A DNA stretch of 64,000 nt from Pseudarthrobacter sp. NIBRBAC000502770 (GTDB lineage: Bacteria > Actinomycetota > Actinomycetes > Actinomycetales > Micrococcaceae). Below the pieces are notes generated by a model. That model made no database searches. It was not told where the DNA came from and was given only the letters and a program-made list of their open reading frames with translations. A program made the position numbers and the translations under genes. Positions 32,467-41,125 of this stretch are shown piece after piece. Within the stretch, counting starts at the first letter, position 1, and each line of letters begins with the position of its first letter. The stretch lies in the NCBI RefSeq assembly GCF_006517815.1, contig NZ_CP041198.1:3038001-3102000 (forward strand), read 5' to 3'.

Positions 32467-33159
32467 ATGAGCCCGGAAACCCTGGTTGAAGACATCACTG
32501 GCCTGCTCGAAGTGTGGGTTGCCGGCTGGGCCGGATGTCGCGGCTACCGGACCTCCAAGGAGGGCCGTTTCCCCGCTGCGCTCCGCTCTGACACTAGCGG
32601 CGAGTGGGAAATTTTCGCGTCCGAGCCCACGGATGACGAGTTCGCCACCCTCGCGTCCAGGACTGCGGAATCCCCGGCGCGGGTACTGACCATTCTCACC
32701 AATGACCCCTCACGGTACGCCGCCCTGGCAGCCCGTCAGGGGCTGAACGTCACGTCTGATTCGCAGACGATGATGATCGTGGACATGGAGACGCAGGACG
32801 CCGAGGACCCCTGGTTGTCCGACGACGACCTGAGTCTGTCCACTTACGAGCAGGACGGCGTGCATTACGCGGAGGTCCGCTCCGGAGACGCCCTCGCGGC
32901 CAGTGGCCGGGTGTTCGTGGTCGGTGACACCGCAGTGTTCGACAAGATCATCACCGAGCCTGCCTTCCAGCGCAGGGGCCTGGGCAGTTTCATCATGCGT
33001 GCGCTGGCGGCCCAGGCCTTCGGGCATGATGTCCGCGCCGGTTTGCTGTTGGCTTCCCTGGACGGGCAGAAGCTCTACTCCCATCTTGGCTGGACCACGG
33101 TGGCCCGGGTCCTGATGCTCTCGGCGTCCCACGATGGAGCGGACCTCTCCCTGAGCTGA
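32467..33159 (+). CDS. GNAT family N-acetyltransferase
   Basis: A 230-residue protein with a C-terminal GNAT fold. The acetyl-CoA loop is [19 protein letters not shown] (Q/R-x-x-G-x-G/A signature, about residues 158-176), followed by [19 protein letters not shown]. The N-terminal 100 residues are divergent and may determine the substrate. Divergent from trhO with about 130 bases between. No pathway link is visible. Confidence 0.82.
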   Translation: MSPETLVEDITGLLEVWVAGWAGCRGYRTSKEGRFPAALRSDTSGEWEIFASEPTDDEFATLASRTAESPARVLTILTNDPSRYAALAARQGLNVTSDSQTMMIVDMETQDAEDPWLSDDDLSLSTYEQDGVHYAEVRSGDALAASGRVFVVGDTAVFDKIITEPAFQRRGLGSFIMRALAAQAFGHDVRAGLLLASLDGQKLYSHLGWTTVARVLMLSASHDGADLSLS

Positions 33160-33244
33160 AGGGGTTCAGCCGGGGCATCCCGATTGTTTTCCCCGTTGGC
33201 GAACCGCGGGCGGGCGGCACAGTTACGGGTGGAAGAATGGTGGG

Positions 33245-35620
33245 GTGAACCCCCATGACTCCCTGCTTCCGTTGCTGGGCCGCGGCCCGGACCCGGAACA
33301 GCTCCGTCATGTGCGCACCATACCGGCGCGGGAGGCAGTCCACGCGCCGTGGCCTGCATGGGTTCATCCGGACATTGCTGCCGCGTACGGGACGCTGGGC
33401 ATCCGTGAGCCGTACCGGCACCAGGTCGATGCGGCCGATGCAGCGCATTCGGGCCAGCACGTTGTTGTGGCTACCGGCACTGCGTCCGGAAAGTCCCTGG
33501 CGTATCAGCTGCCGGCGCTGGATGCGATCCACCGGTCCGAGCTCCGCGTGCTCGCGGACCCGGGCAAGATCCACGACGACGGCGCCGTCACCCTTTACCT
33601 CTCCCCCACCAAGGCGCTGGCGGCGGATCAGCTGAATGCCATCCGCGCCCTGAAGCTGCCCACGGTCAGGGCGGAAACCTACGACGGCGACACCGACCCC
33701 TCCGCCCGCCGGTGGATCAGGGACCACGCCAACTTCATCCTTGCCAACCCCGACATGCTGCACTTTGGCATCCTCCCCAACCACGCGTGGTGGGCGGGTT
33801 TCTTCCGCCGGCTTCGCTACGTCATGGTGGACGAAGCGCACAGCTACCGGGGCGTGTTCGGGTCACACGTAGCCAACCTGATGCGCCGCCTCCGCCGGAT
33901 CTGCGCCTACTACGGTGCCGGAACGGCGTTCCCCGAGCCCGTGTTCATCGCTGCCTCCGCCACCGCGTCCGAGCCCGATGTGTCCTTCTCGCGCCTCATC
34001 GGGGCGCCCGTCAAGGCGGTGTCCCGCGACTGCTCGCCGCACGGGGCCACCACCGTGGCGCTGTGGGAACCGGCGCTGACCGATGTCAGGGGCGAGAACG
34101 GCGCGAAGGAGCGGCGGACGGCCGTGGCCGAAACGGCTGACCTGCTGGCCAACCTGGTGTCCGCCCGGGTCCGCACCATCGCCTTCATCAAGTCCCGCCG
34201 CGGCGCGGAGACCATCTCAGCGATCACCAAGCGCCTCCTTGACGAGGTGGATCCGAGCCTGCCGCAACGGGTTGCCGCCTACCGGTCGGGGTACCTGCCG
34301 GAGGAACGCCGGGCAGTGGAGAAATCCCTGCGTTCGGGCCAGTTGCTGGGTGTTTCCAGCACGTCTGCGTTGGAACTCGGGATCGACATCTCGGGCCTGG
34401 ATGCCGTCCTGGTGGCCGGCTGGCCCGGCACGCGGGCATCGCTGTTCCAGCAGATCGGCAGGGCCGGGAGGGCAGGCCAGGATGCCATTGCGGCATTTGT
34501 GGCCAGCGATGACCCGCTGGACACTTTCCTGGTCAACCATCCCGAGGCCATCTTCGACGTGTCCGTGGAGGCAACCGTCTTTGACCCCTCCAACCCCTAC
34601 GTTCTGGGACCGCACCTGTGCGCGGCGGCGGCTGAGCTTCCGCTGGGGCCGGCCGAGCTGGACCTCTTTGGGCCTACCGCTGAAATGCTCTTGGACCGGC
34701 TGGTAGCCCAGGGCTACCTCCGGCGGCGGCCTGCGGGCTGGTTCTGGACCCACTCGCAAAGTGCGGCGGCGATGGTCAACCTCCGGGCGGACGGCGGCGG
34801 CCCGGTGAGCATCGTCGACGCCGAGACCGGTTCCCTGCTGGGCACCATGGACTCGCCGCAGACCCACTACCAGGCCCACACCGGTGCCGTGTATGTCCAC
34901 CAGGGCGACACCTACGTGGTGGAGGACCTGAACGAGGACGACCACTGCGTCATGGTCCGTCGGGCCAACCCGGACTACTACACCACCGCCCGGGACGTAA
35001 CCCAGATCGAGGTCCTGGAGACCCTGCGGACCATGCAGTGGGGGGACGTCACCGTTCACTTCGGCGATGTGAAGGTGACCACCCAGGTTGTCTCCTTCCA
35101 GCGCAAGGCCCTGATCTCCAATGAAGTCCTGGGCGAGGAGCCGCTGGAATTGGGCGCCCGCGACCTCTTTACGAAGGCGGTGTGGTTCGTGGTGGACAAC
35201 CGTTCGTTGACCGGGGCCGGCCTCATCGAAGCGCAGTTCCCGGGCGCCCTGCATGCCGCAGAGCACGCCGCCATAGGACTCCTGCCGCTGGTGGCGTCCA
35301 GCGACCGGTGGGACATCGGCGGGGTGTCCACTGCCTTGCATGCCGACACCGGGGTGCCCACCATATTCGTCTATGACGGGCACCCCGGCGGAGCCGGCTT
35401 TGCCGAACGGGGATTCGACAAAGCCATGGTCTGGCTGGCGGCGACCCGCGATGCCATCAAGGCCTGCGAATGCGAAGCAGGTTGCCCATCCTGTGTCCAG
35501 TCTCCTAAATGCGGCAACAAGAACAACCCGTTGGACAAGGCGGCGGCGGTCACCTTGCTGGGCGTGCTGCTCAAGGACGCTACCGAACCGGCTCCGGTGG
35601 ATCTGGAAGCCCGGAGCTGA
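33245..35620 (+). CDS. DEAH-box helicase with C-terminal DUF1998 (helicase/secretion neighbourhood type)
   Basis: A 791-residue superfamily 2 helicase related to YprA/MrfA. Walker A is ATGTASGKS (76-84), the DEAH box is VDEAHSYRG (196-199), motif III-like AASATASEP follows, and motif VI is QQIGRAGRAGQ. The C-terminal DUF1998 part ends with four clustered cysteines in CECEAGCPSCVQSPKCG, a probable metal site. MrfA-type proteins act in DNA repair. The gene converges on a Tad-type secretion cluster, the known actinobacterial helicase/secretion neighbourhood. The start is GTG at 33245. Exact DNA substrate is unknown. Confidence 0.9.
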   Translation: MNPHDSLLPLLGRGPDPEQLRHVRTIPAREAVHAPWPAWVHPDIAAAYGTLGIREPYRHQVDAADAAHSGQHVVVATGTASGKSLAYQLPALDAIHRSELRVLADPGKIHDDGAVTLYLSPTKALAADQLNAIRALKLPTVRAETYDGDTDPSARRWIRDHANFILANPDMLHFGILPNHAWWAGFFRRLRYVMVDEAHSYRGVFGSHVANLMRRLRRICAYYGAGTAFPEPVFIAASATASEPDVSFSRLIGAPVKAVSRDCSPHGATTVALWEPALTDVRGENGAKERRTAVAETADLLANLVSARVRTIAFIKSRRGAETISAITKRLLDEVDPSLPQRVAAYRSGYLPEERRAVEKSLRSGQLLGVSSTSALELGIDISGLDAVLVAGWPGTRASLFQQIGRAGRAGQDAIAAFVASDDPLDTFLVNHPEAIFDVSVEATVFDPSNPYVLGPHLCAAAAELPLGPAELDLFGPTAEMLLDRLVAQGYLRRRPAGWFWTHSQSAAAMVNLRADGGGPVSIVDAETGSLLGTMDSPQTHYQAHTGAVYVHQGDTYVVEDLNEDDHCVMVRRANPDYYTTARDVTQIEVLETLRTMQWGDVTVHFGDVKVTTQVVSFQRKALISNEVLGEEPLELGARDLFTKAVWFVVDNRSLTGAGLIEAQFPGALHAAEHAAIGLLPLVASSDRWDIGGVSTALHADTGVPTIFVYDGHPGGAGFAERGFDKAMVWLAATRDAIKACECEAGCPSCVQSPKCGNKNNPLDKAAAVTLLGVLLKDATEPAPVDLEARS

Positions 35621-35622
35621 CA

Positions 35623-35653
35623 CCGCCCCGGGGAACTGTTTCCCCTAGGGCGG
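35623..35653. terminator. Hairpin between helicase and Tad cluster
   Basis: CCGCCC pairs with GGGCGG and, inside it, GGGGAA with TTCCCC around a CTGT loop. Lies directly after the helicase stop and overlaps the last codons of the convergent leftward gene, so it probably ends both transcripts. Confidence 0.6.
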
Positions 35654-36001
35654 AGGACCTGCCCGTGCCCGACCGGTCGCGGCACCCAGCAGCGGCCGTT
35701 CGCCGAGCTCAGCCAGCACTTCAACAGTCTGTCCCGAACCCTCGGAGCAGCTCAGTACCGTCGCATCATGGCGGGCAGCCACGTCGGCGGCGACCGTGCA
35801 GGGGTCCCCCGTGGTGATGCCGCGGAGGGCATCCGCCCCGGCGAGGGCTGCGAGGTCCGCTGCCGTTGCGGCCCTCCCGGCGAGCACCGCGGCCTGGGCA
35901 AGCAGCAGCATGACAGCCATGGCCGTGATGACCACCAGGGCCAGCCCCGCCGCAAGGACCGTTCCTGAGCCGCGTTCACGGCCATCCGCAAGGGTTTGCA
36001 T
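35645..36001 (-). CDS. TadE-like pseudopilin-type membrane protein (helicase/secretion neighbourhood)
   Basis: A 118-residue protein with one N-terminal transmembrane segment (GSGTVLAAGLALVVITAMAV and following) preceded by a charged stretch RERGSG, as in TadE/TadG-like proteins and the mycobacterial Rv3654c type. The C-terminus is soluble with two cysteines. The ATG at 36001 shares one base with the stop of the upstream TadE gene (TGATG), so the two are coupled. Last gene of the leftward Tad cluster. Role: minor subunit or export-associated component, inferred. Confidence 0.75.
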   Translation of the reverse strand: MQTLADGRERGSGTVLAAGLALVVITAMAVMLLLAQAAVLAGRAATAADLAALAGADALRGITTGDPCTVAADVAARHDATVLSCSEGSGQTVEVLAELGERPLLGAATGRARAGPPP

Positions 36002-36495
36002 CACCTGAAGCCCCCGGCGTCGCTCGGGCTTTCGCCGGCGCCGGCACCGCCGGTCCCTGCAATCTCGCTGCGCGTGGAAGCGCGGGCGGTGAGGGTCCAC
36101 GGAATCGAAGAACCGAGAGGGCCCGGGACCCGGTCGGTAACAGTGACATTGAACCACCCGGCGTCGGCCGAGACTGACGCGGATGCCGAAGCGCCGGCGA
36201 GCGTCCTGACCGTCCGTTGCACCGTTGCGGGATCCTCGCCCCGGGCCAGGGCCCTGGCGCCGGCCCGGGCTCCCTCTTCGATCCGAAGCTGTGTCATGCC
36301 CGCGGCTGCCCCGGCGAGCAGCATGGCCAGCAGTCCAAGCACGGCAGGCAGCGCCACGGCGAACTCGGCTGTTACTGTGCCCCGGGCGTTCACCGTCCTG
36401 TCCACCGGTTCCGGGTCCCCTTTGATGCGGGCCGCCGTGGCGGCCACCACTCCAGGTGGCTTCCGCGGCGTCAGCACTCCGGCGGAACGTGTCAT
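36001..36495 (-). CDS. TadE family pilus-assembly protein
   Basis: A 164-residue protein with RGTVTAEFAVALPAVLGLLAMLL at about residues 38-60, the TadE signature: a Glu within the hydrophobic pseudopilin-like helix after a short N-terminal region. The remainder is beta-rich and extracytoplasmic. It overlaps both neighbours by a few bases, within the Tad cluster. It would help build or stabilise a Flp-type pilus. Confidence 0.82.
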   Translation of the reverse strand: MTRSAGVLTPRKPPGVVAATAARIKGDPEPVDRTVNARGTVTAEFAVALPAVLGLLAMLLAGAAAGMTQLRIEEGARAGARALARGEDPATVQRTVRTLAGASASASVSADAGWFNVTVTDRVPGPLGSSIPWTLTARASTRSEIAGTGGAGAGESPSDAGGFR

Positions 36496-36941
36496 GGCAG
36501 CGCCAAGGCGGTGCGGATGAGGTTTAGGAGGAAACCACGCACTTCGTCGCTCCGGAGGATGAACACCAACAGCCCGGCGAATCCCACGGCGGCCAGCGTA
36601 GCGATGGCGTATTCGGCCGTGGCCATGCCGGCTTCGGAGCCCAACAGCCGAACGCTGCGCCGGACCCTGGTGGCGGCAACTCCGGCTCCGGCCCCGGGAT
36701 AGAGCTCCACCACGTTGCCGGGCCGTGCCAACGTCGCTGCTGGTGAGGGCAAACCCGTTCCCCTGACCTGCGGATCGAATACGCCGGGAACGGATGCGTC
36801 TGCCGGGAATGCGGCGGCGTAGGGGGAAGGCGTCCCGGAAGCGCGGCCACGGCTGCCGGTCCGTCCCGATGGAACGCGCCGGGAAGCGGCCACAGCGGAT
36901 GTTCCGGCGGAGTAGTTGCGGCGGTAGTAGTTGATGGACAT
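36492..36941 (-). CDS. DUF4244 protein, Flp-pilin-like
   Basis: A 149-residue protein whose last 50 residues match DUF4244: GMATAEYAIATLAAVGFAG then a short amphipathic tail ending in LIRTALALP. The hydrophobic helix with its Glu at +5 after the glycine resembles class III prepilins of the Flp type, so this is the likely pilin of the cluster. The roughly 95-residue N-terminal stretch is low-complexity and unusually long for a pilin leader. The ATG at 36941 follows AAAGGAAACC. Confidence 0.75.
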   Translation of the reverse strand: MSINYYRRNYSAGTSAVAASRRVPSGRTGSRGRASGTPSPYAAAFPADASVPGVFDPQVRGTGLPSPAATLARPGNVVELYPGAGAGVAATRVRRSVRLLGSEAGMATAEYAIATLAAVGFAGLLVFILRSDEVRGFLLNLIRTALALP

Positions 36942-37092
36942 CTGGTTTCCTTTCCGATGATGCCGGCAGTGTTCCGGCGCTCCTGACTCTTCCCGGCGCA
37001 GCAGTTGCCGGTAAGTGAGGGGGTGGGCTAAGTGGATAAGCCGTGCCCTTCCGCCGCTGTGGAGGAGGGGACGTGCAGCCGCCAGGGGACGG

Positions 37093-37701
37093 CTAGGACC
37101 CGGACGGCACCAGGGCCAGCAGAACCGGAACGACGCCAAGGCAGATGAAGGCCGGCAGCGAGCAAAGGCCCAGGGGTATTACCAGCTTCACACCGAGTGA
37201 AGCAGCCCGCTTTTCGGCCTCCCGGAAGCGTTCCCGGCGAAGCCTTGCGGCCTGGGCATACAAAATCGCCGAGGACGGCGCACCTGTCAGTGCAGCGAAG
37301 CCGAGGGCGTCCCTCAGCTCCAGGATTTCGGGGAGCCGGACGGCGGAGCTGCGCCAGGCAGTGTGCCAGTCGGCGCCGATGGCGAGCGCCGAAACCACCG
37401 GCCGCAGCGAGTCCCGGTACTGGGGTGCTGCCGCGGCGGCCACCAGGTCGAGGGACCGGCCAATTCCGGCGCCCGCGTCCAGCATCGCGGCCACAAGTTC
37501 GAGCATCATGGCGGTGTCCTTCAGCCCGCTGTCCTCACGGGCTGACGCCTTCTTTGTACCCATTGCCTGCTGGGTCCTGGCAGCAGCAGGAAACAGCCGG
37601 TGCAGCCGCCGGAGCGGCACGGCATGGCTGGAACAGGCAAGCCAGGCCCCGGCCGCGAGCAGGAGGAACAAGGCCAGTCCCGGCGCCCAACCCATGCTCA
37701 C
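37093..37701 (-). CDS. TadC-like type II secretion system F-domain protein
   Basis: A 202-residue membrane protein of the GspF/TadC type: an N-terminal helix (LALFLLLAAGAWLA), a cytoplasmic F domain (MMLELVAAMLDAGAGIGRSLDLV, SALAIGADWHTAW, FAALTGAPSSAIL) and a C-terminal helix pair (LVIPLGLCSLPAFICLGVVPVLL). It forms the inner-membrane platform of the pilus machine with TadB. The GTG start overlaps the TadB reading frame's stop as GTGA. Confidence 0.85.
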   Translation of the reverse strand: MSMGWAPGLALFLLLAAGAWLACSSHAVPLRRLHRLFPAAARTQQAMGTKKASAREDSGLKDTAMMLELVAAMLDAGAGIGRSLDLVAAAAAPQYRDSLRPVVSALAIGADWHTAWRSSAVRLPEILELRDALGFAALTGAPSSAILYAQAARLRRERFREAEKRAASLGVKLVIPLGLCSLPAFICLGVVPVLLALVPSGS

Positions 37702-38512
37702 GGCATCCCTGCCCCGGCAGCGGCAGAAACCAGCCTGGCGGACCAGGCCCTTCCCGCAGCGGTGAGGACAATCCCGCCAAACAGCGCGGCTTGTCCGAGG
37801 GGTGTCCCCAGCAGGGTGGCCAGCGGATCCACGCCCAGGGCGGCACCGAGTCCAAGGCCCATCAAAGGAAGCCAGGTCAGGAGCCGGACCGTTGCCTTGG
37901 GACCGGCGAGAGCCGTTTGCCGGGCCGCGTCTGCATCATCTTCCGCTTCCAGCTGGGCCGCGAACCGGGTCAGTACGTCGGCGAGTGGACAACCGCTGGC
38001 CTCGGCGATGTCAAAGCAAGCGGCAAGCTCCAGCCAGGTCCTTGCTTCCCTGTCCCGGGGAGGGAGTGCCGTGGATACCGCCCGGCGAATGGTTTCCGAA
38101 ACGGGTGCCCCCGTGGCGGCAGCGGCCCTCGCGGAAGCCAGGACGGCAGCAGAACCCCCGTCATGACCGACCCGGACGGCACCGCACCGGGCAGGGGTGC
38201 GGCCCCCGGGCGCCGGCTGGCAACGTTACCCGTGCCATACACCGTCCACAGCTCATCCCACAGGCGTGCGGGCGTCCGCCCGCCCCGCAGCAGCGCCGCC
38301 AACTGCTGCACTATGAGGGTCAGGCCCGGGCTCCGTGCCTGCGGCGGGCGGCCGCCTGCAGCCCTGCGCCACGGTAACGCCCGCCCCTTCCCGGGCCCGG
38401 ACACAATGGCCCTGTTGCCGGTTGCCGCGCGCAGCCTGGAGGCGGCGTCCAGGGGAGGCTTGAGGAGCACCAGCGCAGCGCAGGACAGGAGCATGATGAG
38501 GAGGAGCGTCAC
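37698..38512 (-). pseudogene. TadB-like type II secretion F-domain protein, frameshifted
   Basis: The GTG at 38512 overlaps the TadA stop (GTGA) and opens with TLLLIMLLSCAALVLLKPPL and TLIVQQLAALLRGGRTPARLWDELW, a TadB N-terminus. The frame then degrades into Pro/Arg-rich sequence. In the neighbouring frame, from about base 38160, a good TadB C-terminus follows without a stop: AAVLASARAAAATGAPVS, REARTWLELAACFDIAEASG, ADVLTRFAAQLEAEDDA, LLTWLPLMGLGLGAALGVDP. That frame ends at 37698 in a TGA overlapping the TadC start. So one frameshift splits the gene, somewhere in about 38150-38260; a five-G run on the coding strand (38155-38159) is a candidate. It could be a real mutation, an assembly error or programmed slippage. 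Confidence 0.8.
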
Positions 38513-39807
38513 AGGGCACTCCCGGCGTCCATTCCCAGCCGGGCAGCGAGCGCCGGCCAGGCCGGACCGGGGGTGCCCGATTCTCCCACTGCCGGCAGCA
38601 CGGCCAGTCCCTGCGGTCCATCGGCAATGAGTCCGATGCACTGGATTTCCCTGCCCCTCGGCGTCCTGCCAACGTGGATAACGACGTCAAGGGCGCTGGC
38701 AGCCTGGAGGCGGACCGCTTCCGGACCGAGCCCGGCGAGTGCGCCCAGCGCGTTGAGCCGGGCGGGGACCGCGGCGGCCGTGTTCGCGTGGATGGTTCCG
38801 CCGCCGCCGCTGTGCCCGGTGTTCATTGCGGTCAGGAGCTCCCGGACCTCGGCGCCCCGGCACTCCCCCACAACCAGCCTGTCCGGGCGCATGCGCAGTG
38901 CCTGGCGGACCAGTTCGCCCAGGTCAACGGCGCCGCCGCCTTCGAGGTTGCCATGGCGTGATTCGAGGGCCACCACGTGGGGGTGGACCGGGTTGAGTTC
39001 CGCCGCGTCCTCGATCAGGACCAGCCGCTCGTCCGGGGAACACAGGCCCAACAGGGTGGAGAGCAGCGTGGTTTTCCCGGAACCTGTGGCTCCACTGACC
39101 AGGAAGCTCAACCGCCTCTCCAGAATCCGTTCCAGCACGTCCTGCACCCGCTGGGTGAACATGCCGCCCGTCCGCAGCTCCCCCATGGCGAAGACCCGCT
39201 CCCTGCGGATCCGGACGCTCAGCAGCGTCCCGGACGTGGAAACCGGCGGCAACACGGCATGGACACGGTAGCCGCCGGCAAGCCTGACATCGACACACGG
39301 TGAACCATCATCCAAACGGCGGCCGCCAGCGGCCACCAGCCGGCAGGCAAGCGCGCGCAGCTGGGACTCGCCATCGAACGCGACCGGGACGCGTTCGATG
39401 CCGGCGCCGCGGTCCACCCACACGGAATCGGGGGCGTTGACGAAGATGTCTGTCACGGCGGGGTCCCGCGTGAGTTCCTGCAGCGGGCCAAGGCCGTTGA
39501 GCTCCGCGCTGATCCGTTCCACTGCAGCAAGCGCCCCTGCAGTGCCCAGCAGCTTGCCGGTGGCCTGGACAGCCGCGGCAACGCGGGAGGGTGTTACTGC
39601 CCCTGCCTCGGCCATCATCGTTTCGCGGACAGATTCCAGCAGCCCTGAATCGATGCGGCCACGTCCGGCACCATCCCTTCCGCGCTCCGGGCGGACGGCC
39701 TGGCTCGCCTCCAGGATCCGGGCGCTGCGCCGTGCGCCCAGGCCTGTGGGACCAGCAGGGCTGGCAGTCTCCGGGGCAGGACTCGATGGGGCACCGGTCG
39801 CGCTCAT
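38509..39807 (-). CDS. TadA/CpaF-type secretion ATPase
   Basis: A 432-residue ATPase that powers the Tad pilus or secretion system. Walker A is SGATGSGKTTLLS, Asp box LVLIEDAAEL, Walker B-like DRLVVGECRGAEVREL and His box GTIHANTAAAV, in the order of TadA/VirB11 ATPases. The N-terminal domain carries LNGLGPLQELTRDPAVTDIFVN, typical of CpaF. The first 45 residues are low-complexity. It is coupled to the CpaE-like gene upstream (ATGA) and to tadB downstream (GTGA). Confidence 0.92.
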   Translation of the reverse strand: MSATGAPSSPAPETASPAGPTGLGARRSARILEASQAVRPERGRDGAGRGRIDSGLLESVRETMMAEAGAVTPSRVAAAVQATGKLLGTAGALAAVERISAELNGLGPLQELTRDPAVTDIFVNAPDSVWVDRGAGIERVPVAFDGESQLRALACRLVAAGGRRLDDGSPCVDVRLAGGYRVHAVLPPVSTSGTLLSVRIRRERVFAMGELRTGGMFTQRVQDVLERILERRLSFLVSGATGSGKTTLLSTLLGLCSPDERLVLIEDAAELNPVHPHVVALESRHGNLEGGGAVDLGELVRQALRMRPDRLVVGECRGAEVRELLTAMNTGHSGGGGTIHANTAAAVPARLNALGALAGLGPEAVRLQAASALDVVIHVGRTPRGREIQCIGLIADGPQGLAVLPAVGESGTPGPAWPALAARLGMDAGSAL

Positions 39808-41030
39808 GCGACATCCCCCGCCTGCAGGTCCTCGCCAAGCCAGTCGAGCACCGTGGCGCCGAAATGCCGGATTGCCCGCCGCTTCCCGAATTCCAGCAGC
39901 CGGCCCGACTCCATGGCGCCGGGGACAGCCCGGAGCTCCGGCATCCGGCCCTGCACCGGCAGGCCGACGGCATCAGCGATCAGGGAACTGTCCAGCGCCG
40001 CGCCGGTCCGGCCACGCACCAGCAGGGCTGCTTCCACCGGCGGGATTTCCTGGAGCAGCCGCACCGCCGCCACCGCTGCCTTCAGCTGCGCGGGCACCAC
40101 CACCATGATCCGGTCGCAGTCCCAGGCCACAGTCCGGAGTGGCTCCGCACCCCTGCCCACATCCACGACCACCAGCTCATAGCCCCGGCGGGCAGCGTCA
40201 AGCACCCCGGCAGAGGCCGCAGCAGCGACGGGGGACGGCTGTTCCCGGGTTGCGGGCCAGGACAGGAAGGAGAAGCCTCCTGCGACGGGCAGGGAATCAG
40301 CCAATTGGAGGGGGTCGATGCTGCCCCTGGCCTCAGCGAGGTCCGGCCAGCGCAGTCCGGGGGTTTCCTCGGCGGCGAGCGCCAGTTCAAGGCCCCCGCC
40401 CCAAGGGTCGCCATCAACCAGCAGTACGCGCACCCCCAGCCCAGCCGCGGCCTGGGCTATCCAAATTGCGGCAGTGGTGGCGCCGGCCCCGCCGCAGCCA
40501 CCCGTGATGCCGAGGACCAGGCCGCCGGGGCCCGGTGAGCGCGACCGGCTGAGGTGGTCCGCCAGCCAGGCAGCGGCATCGGGCAGCACGGCAACCCGTT
40601 CGGCCCCCAGGGCGGCGGCGAGGTGCCAGAGGCTGTCCCCCTCGCCGTCAAGGCCCACAAGGACTGCGGGCGTCCGCCGCCGTGGTGGGAGTTCCCGCAC
40701 GTCGCTTCCCACCAGGACGGCTGAGGCAGCGTCCCAGTAGCGTCCGCCCTCCACCGCGTCCGGAACAGCCCGCAATCGGGAGCCGGCGGCCGCTACGATG
40801 CGTTCCACTTCGGAGCGGAGGACGGCGGAGGAGGTAACCAACAGCACCTCCCCCGCACCGTCCGGCGCTGATCCGTCCGGATGGGAACTGTCCGGCAGCC
40901 AAGGGGCGCCGGACGCCGGGTTGTCCGTCGACGGAGCACGGGCTGGTGCTCCCCGGCCTGGTGGGCGCCGGAAAGAATCCGTGGCCTGGTCCGGCCCGGG
41001 GTGCGGTGCATTCAGCTGGTGCCTGCTCAT
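39804..41030 (-). CDS. CpaE/Ssd-like MinD-family ATPase of the Tad cluster
   Basis: A 408-residue protein, first gene of the leftward Tad cluster. An N-terminal receiver-like region (GEVLLVTSSAVLRSEVERIV) is followed by a MinD/ParA-type P loop GITGGCGGAGATTAA. The signature lysine of the deviant Walker A (KGGxGKT/S) is replaced by Cys, with Ala instead of the second Lys, so ATP hydrolysis may be weak or lost. DGDPWGGGLEL (Walker A') and VVVDVGRG are present. In mycobacteria the counterpart is the septum-site protein Ssd. It may position the pilus machine or affect septation. Confidence 0.82.
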   Translation of the reverse strand: MSRHQLNAPHPGPDQATDSFRRPPGRGAPARAPSTDNPASGAPWLPDSSHPDGSAPDGAGEVLLVTSSAVLRSEVERIVAAAGSRLRAVPDAVEGGRYWDAASAVLVGSDVRELPPRRRTPAVLVGLDGEGDSLWHLAAALGAERVAVLPDAAAWLADHLSRSRSPGPGGLVLGITGGCGGAGATTAAIWIAQAAAGLGVRVLLVDGDPWGGGLELALAAEETPGLRWPDLAEARGSIDPLQLADSLPVAGGFSFLSWPATREQPSPVAAAASAGVLDAARRGYELVVVDVGRGAEPLRTVAWDCDRIMVVVPAQLKAAVAAVRLLQEIPPVEAALLVRGRTGAALDSSLIADAVGLPVQGRMPELRAVPGAMESGRLLEFGKRRAIRHFGATVLDWLGEDLQAGDVA

Positions 41031-41125
41031 GCAGCCACTCTGCCGCGGCAGCCAAAGCCAGTTAAGGGGGCAGCTCCCCTATGTGGACAACCAAGCCACC
41101 GCTCCCGGCAGGGCACAATGGGAGC

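Noticed and set aside
37970..38150. C-terminal part of the first TadB frame as real protein
   Set aside because: After about 38160 this frame is Pro/Arg/Gly-rich, while the adjacent frame encodes a recognisable TadB C-terminus ending exactly at the TadC start.
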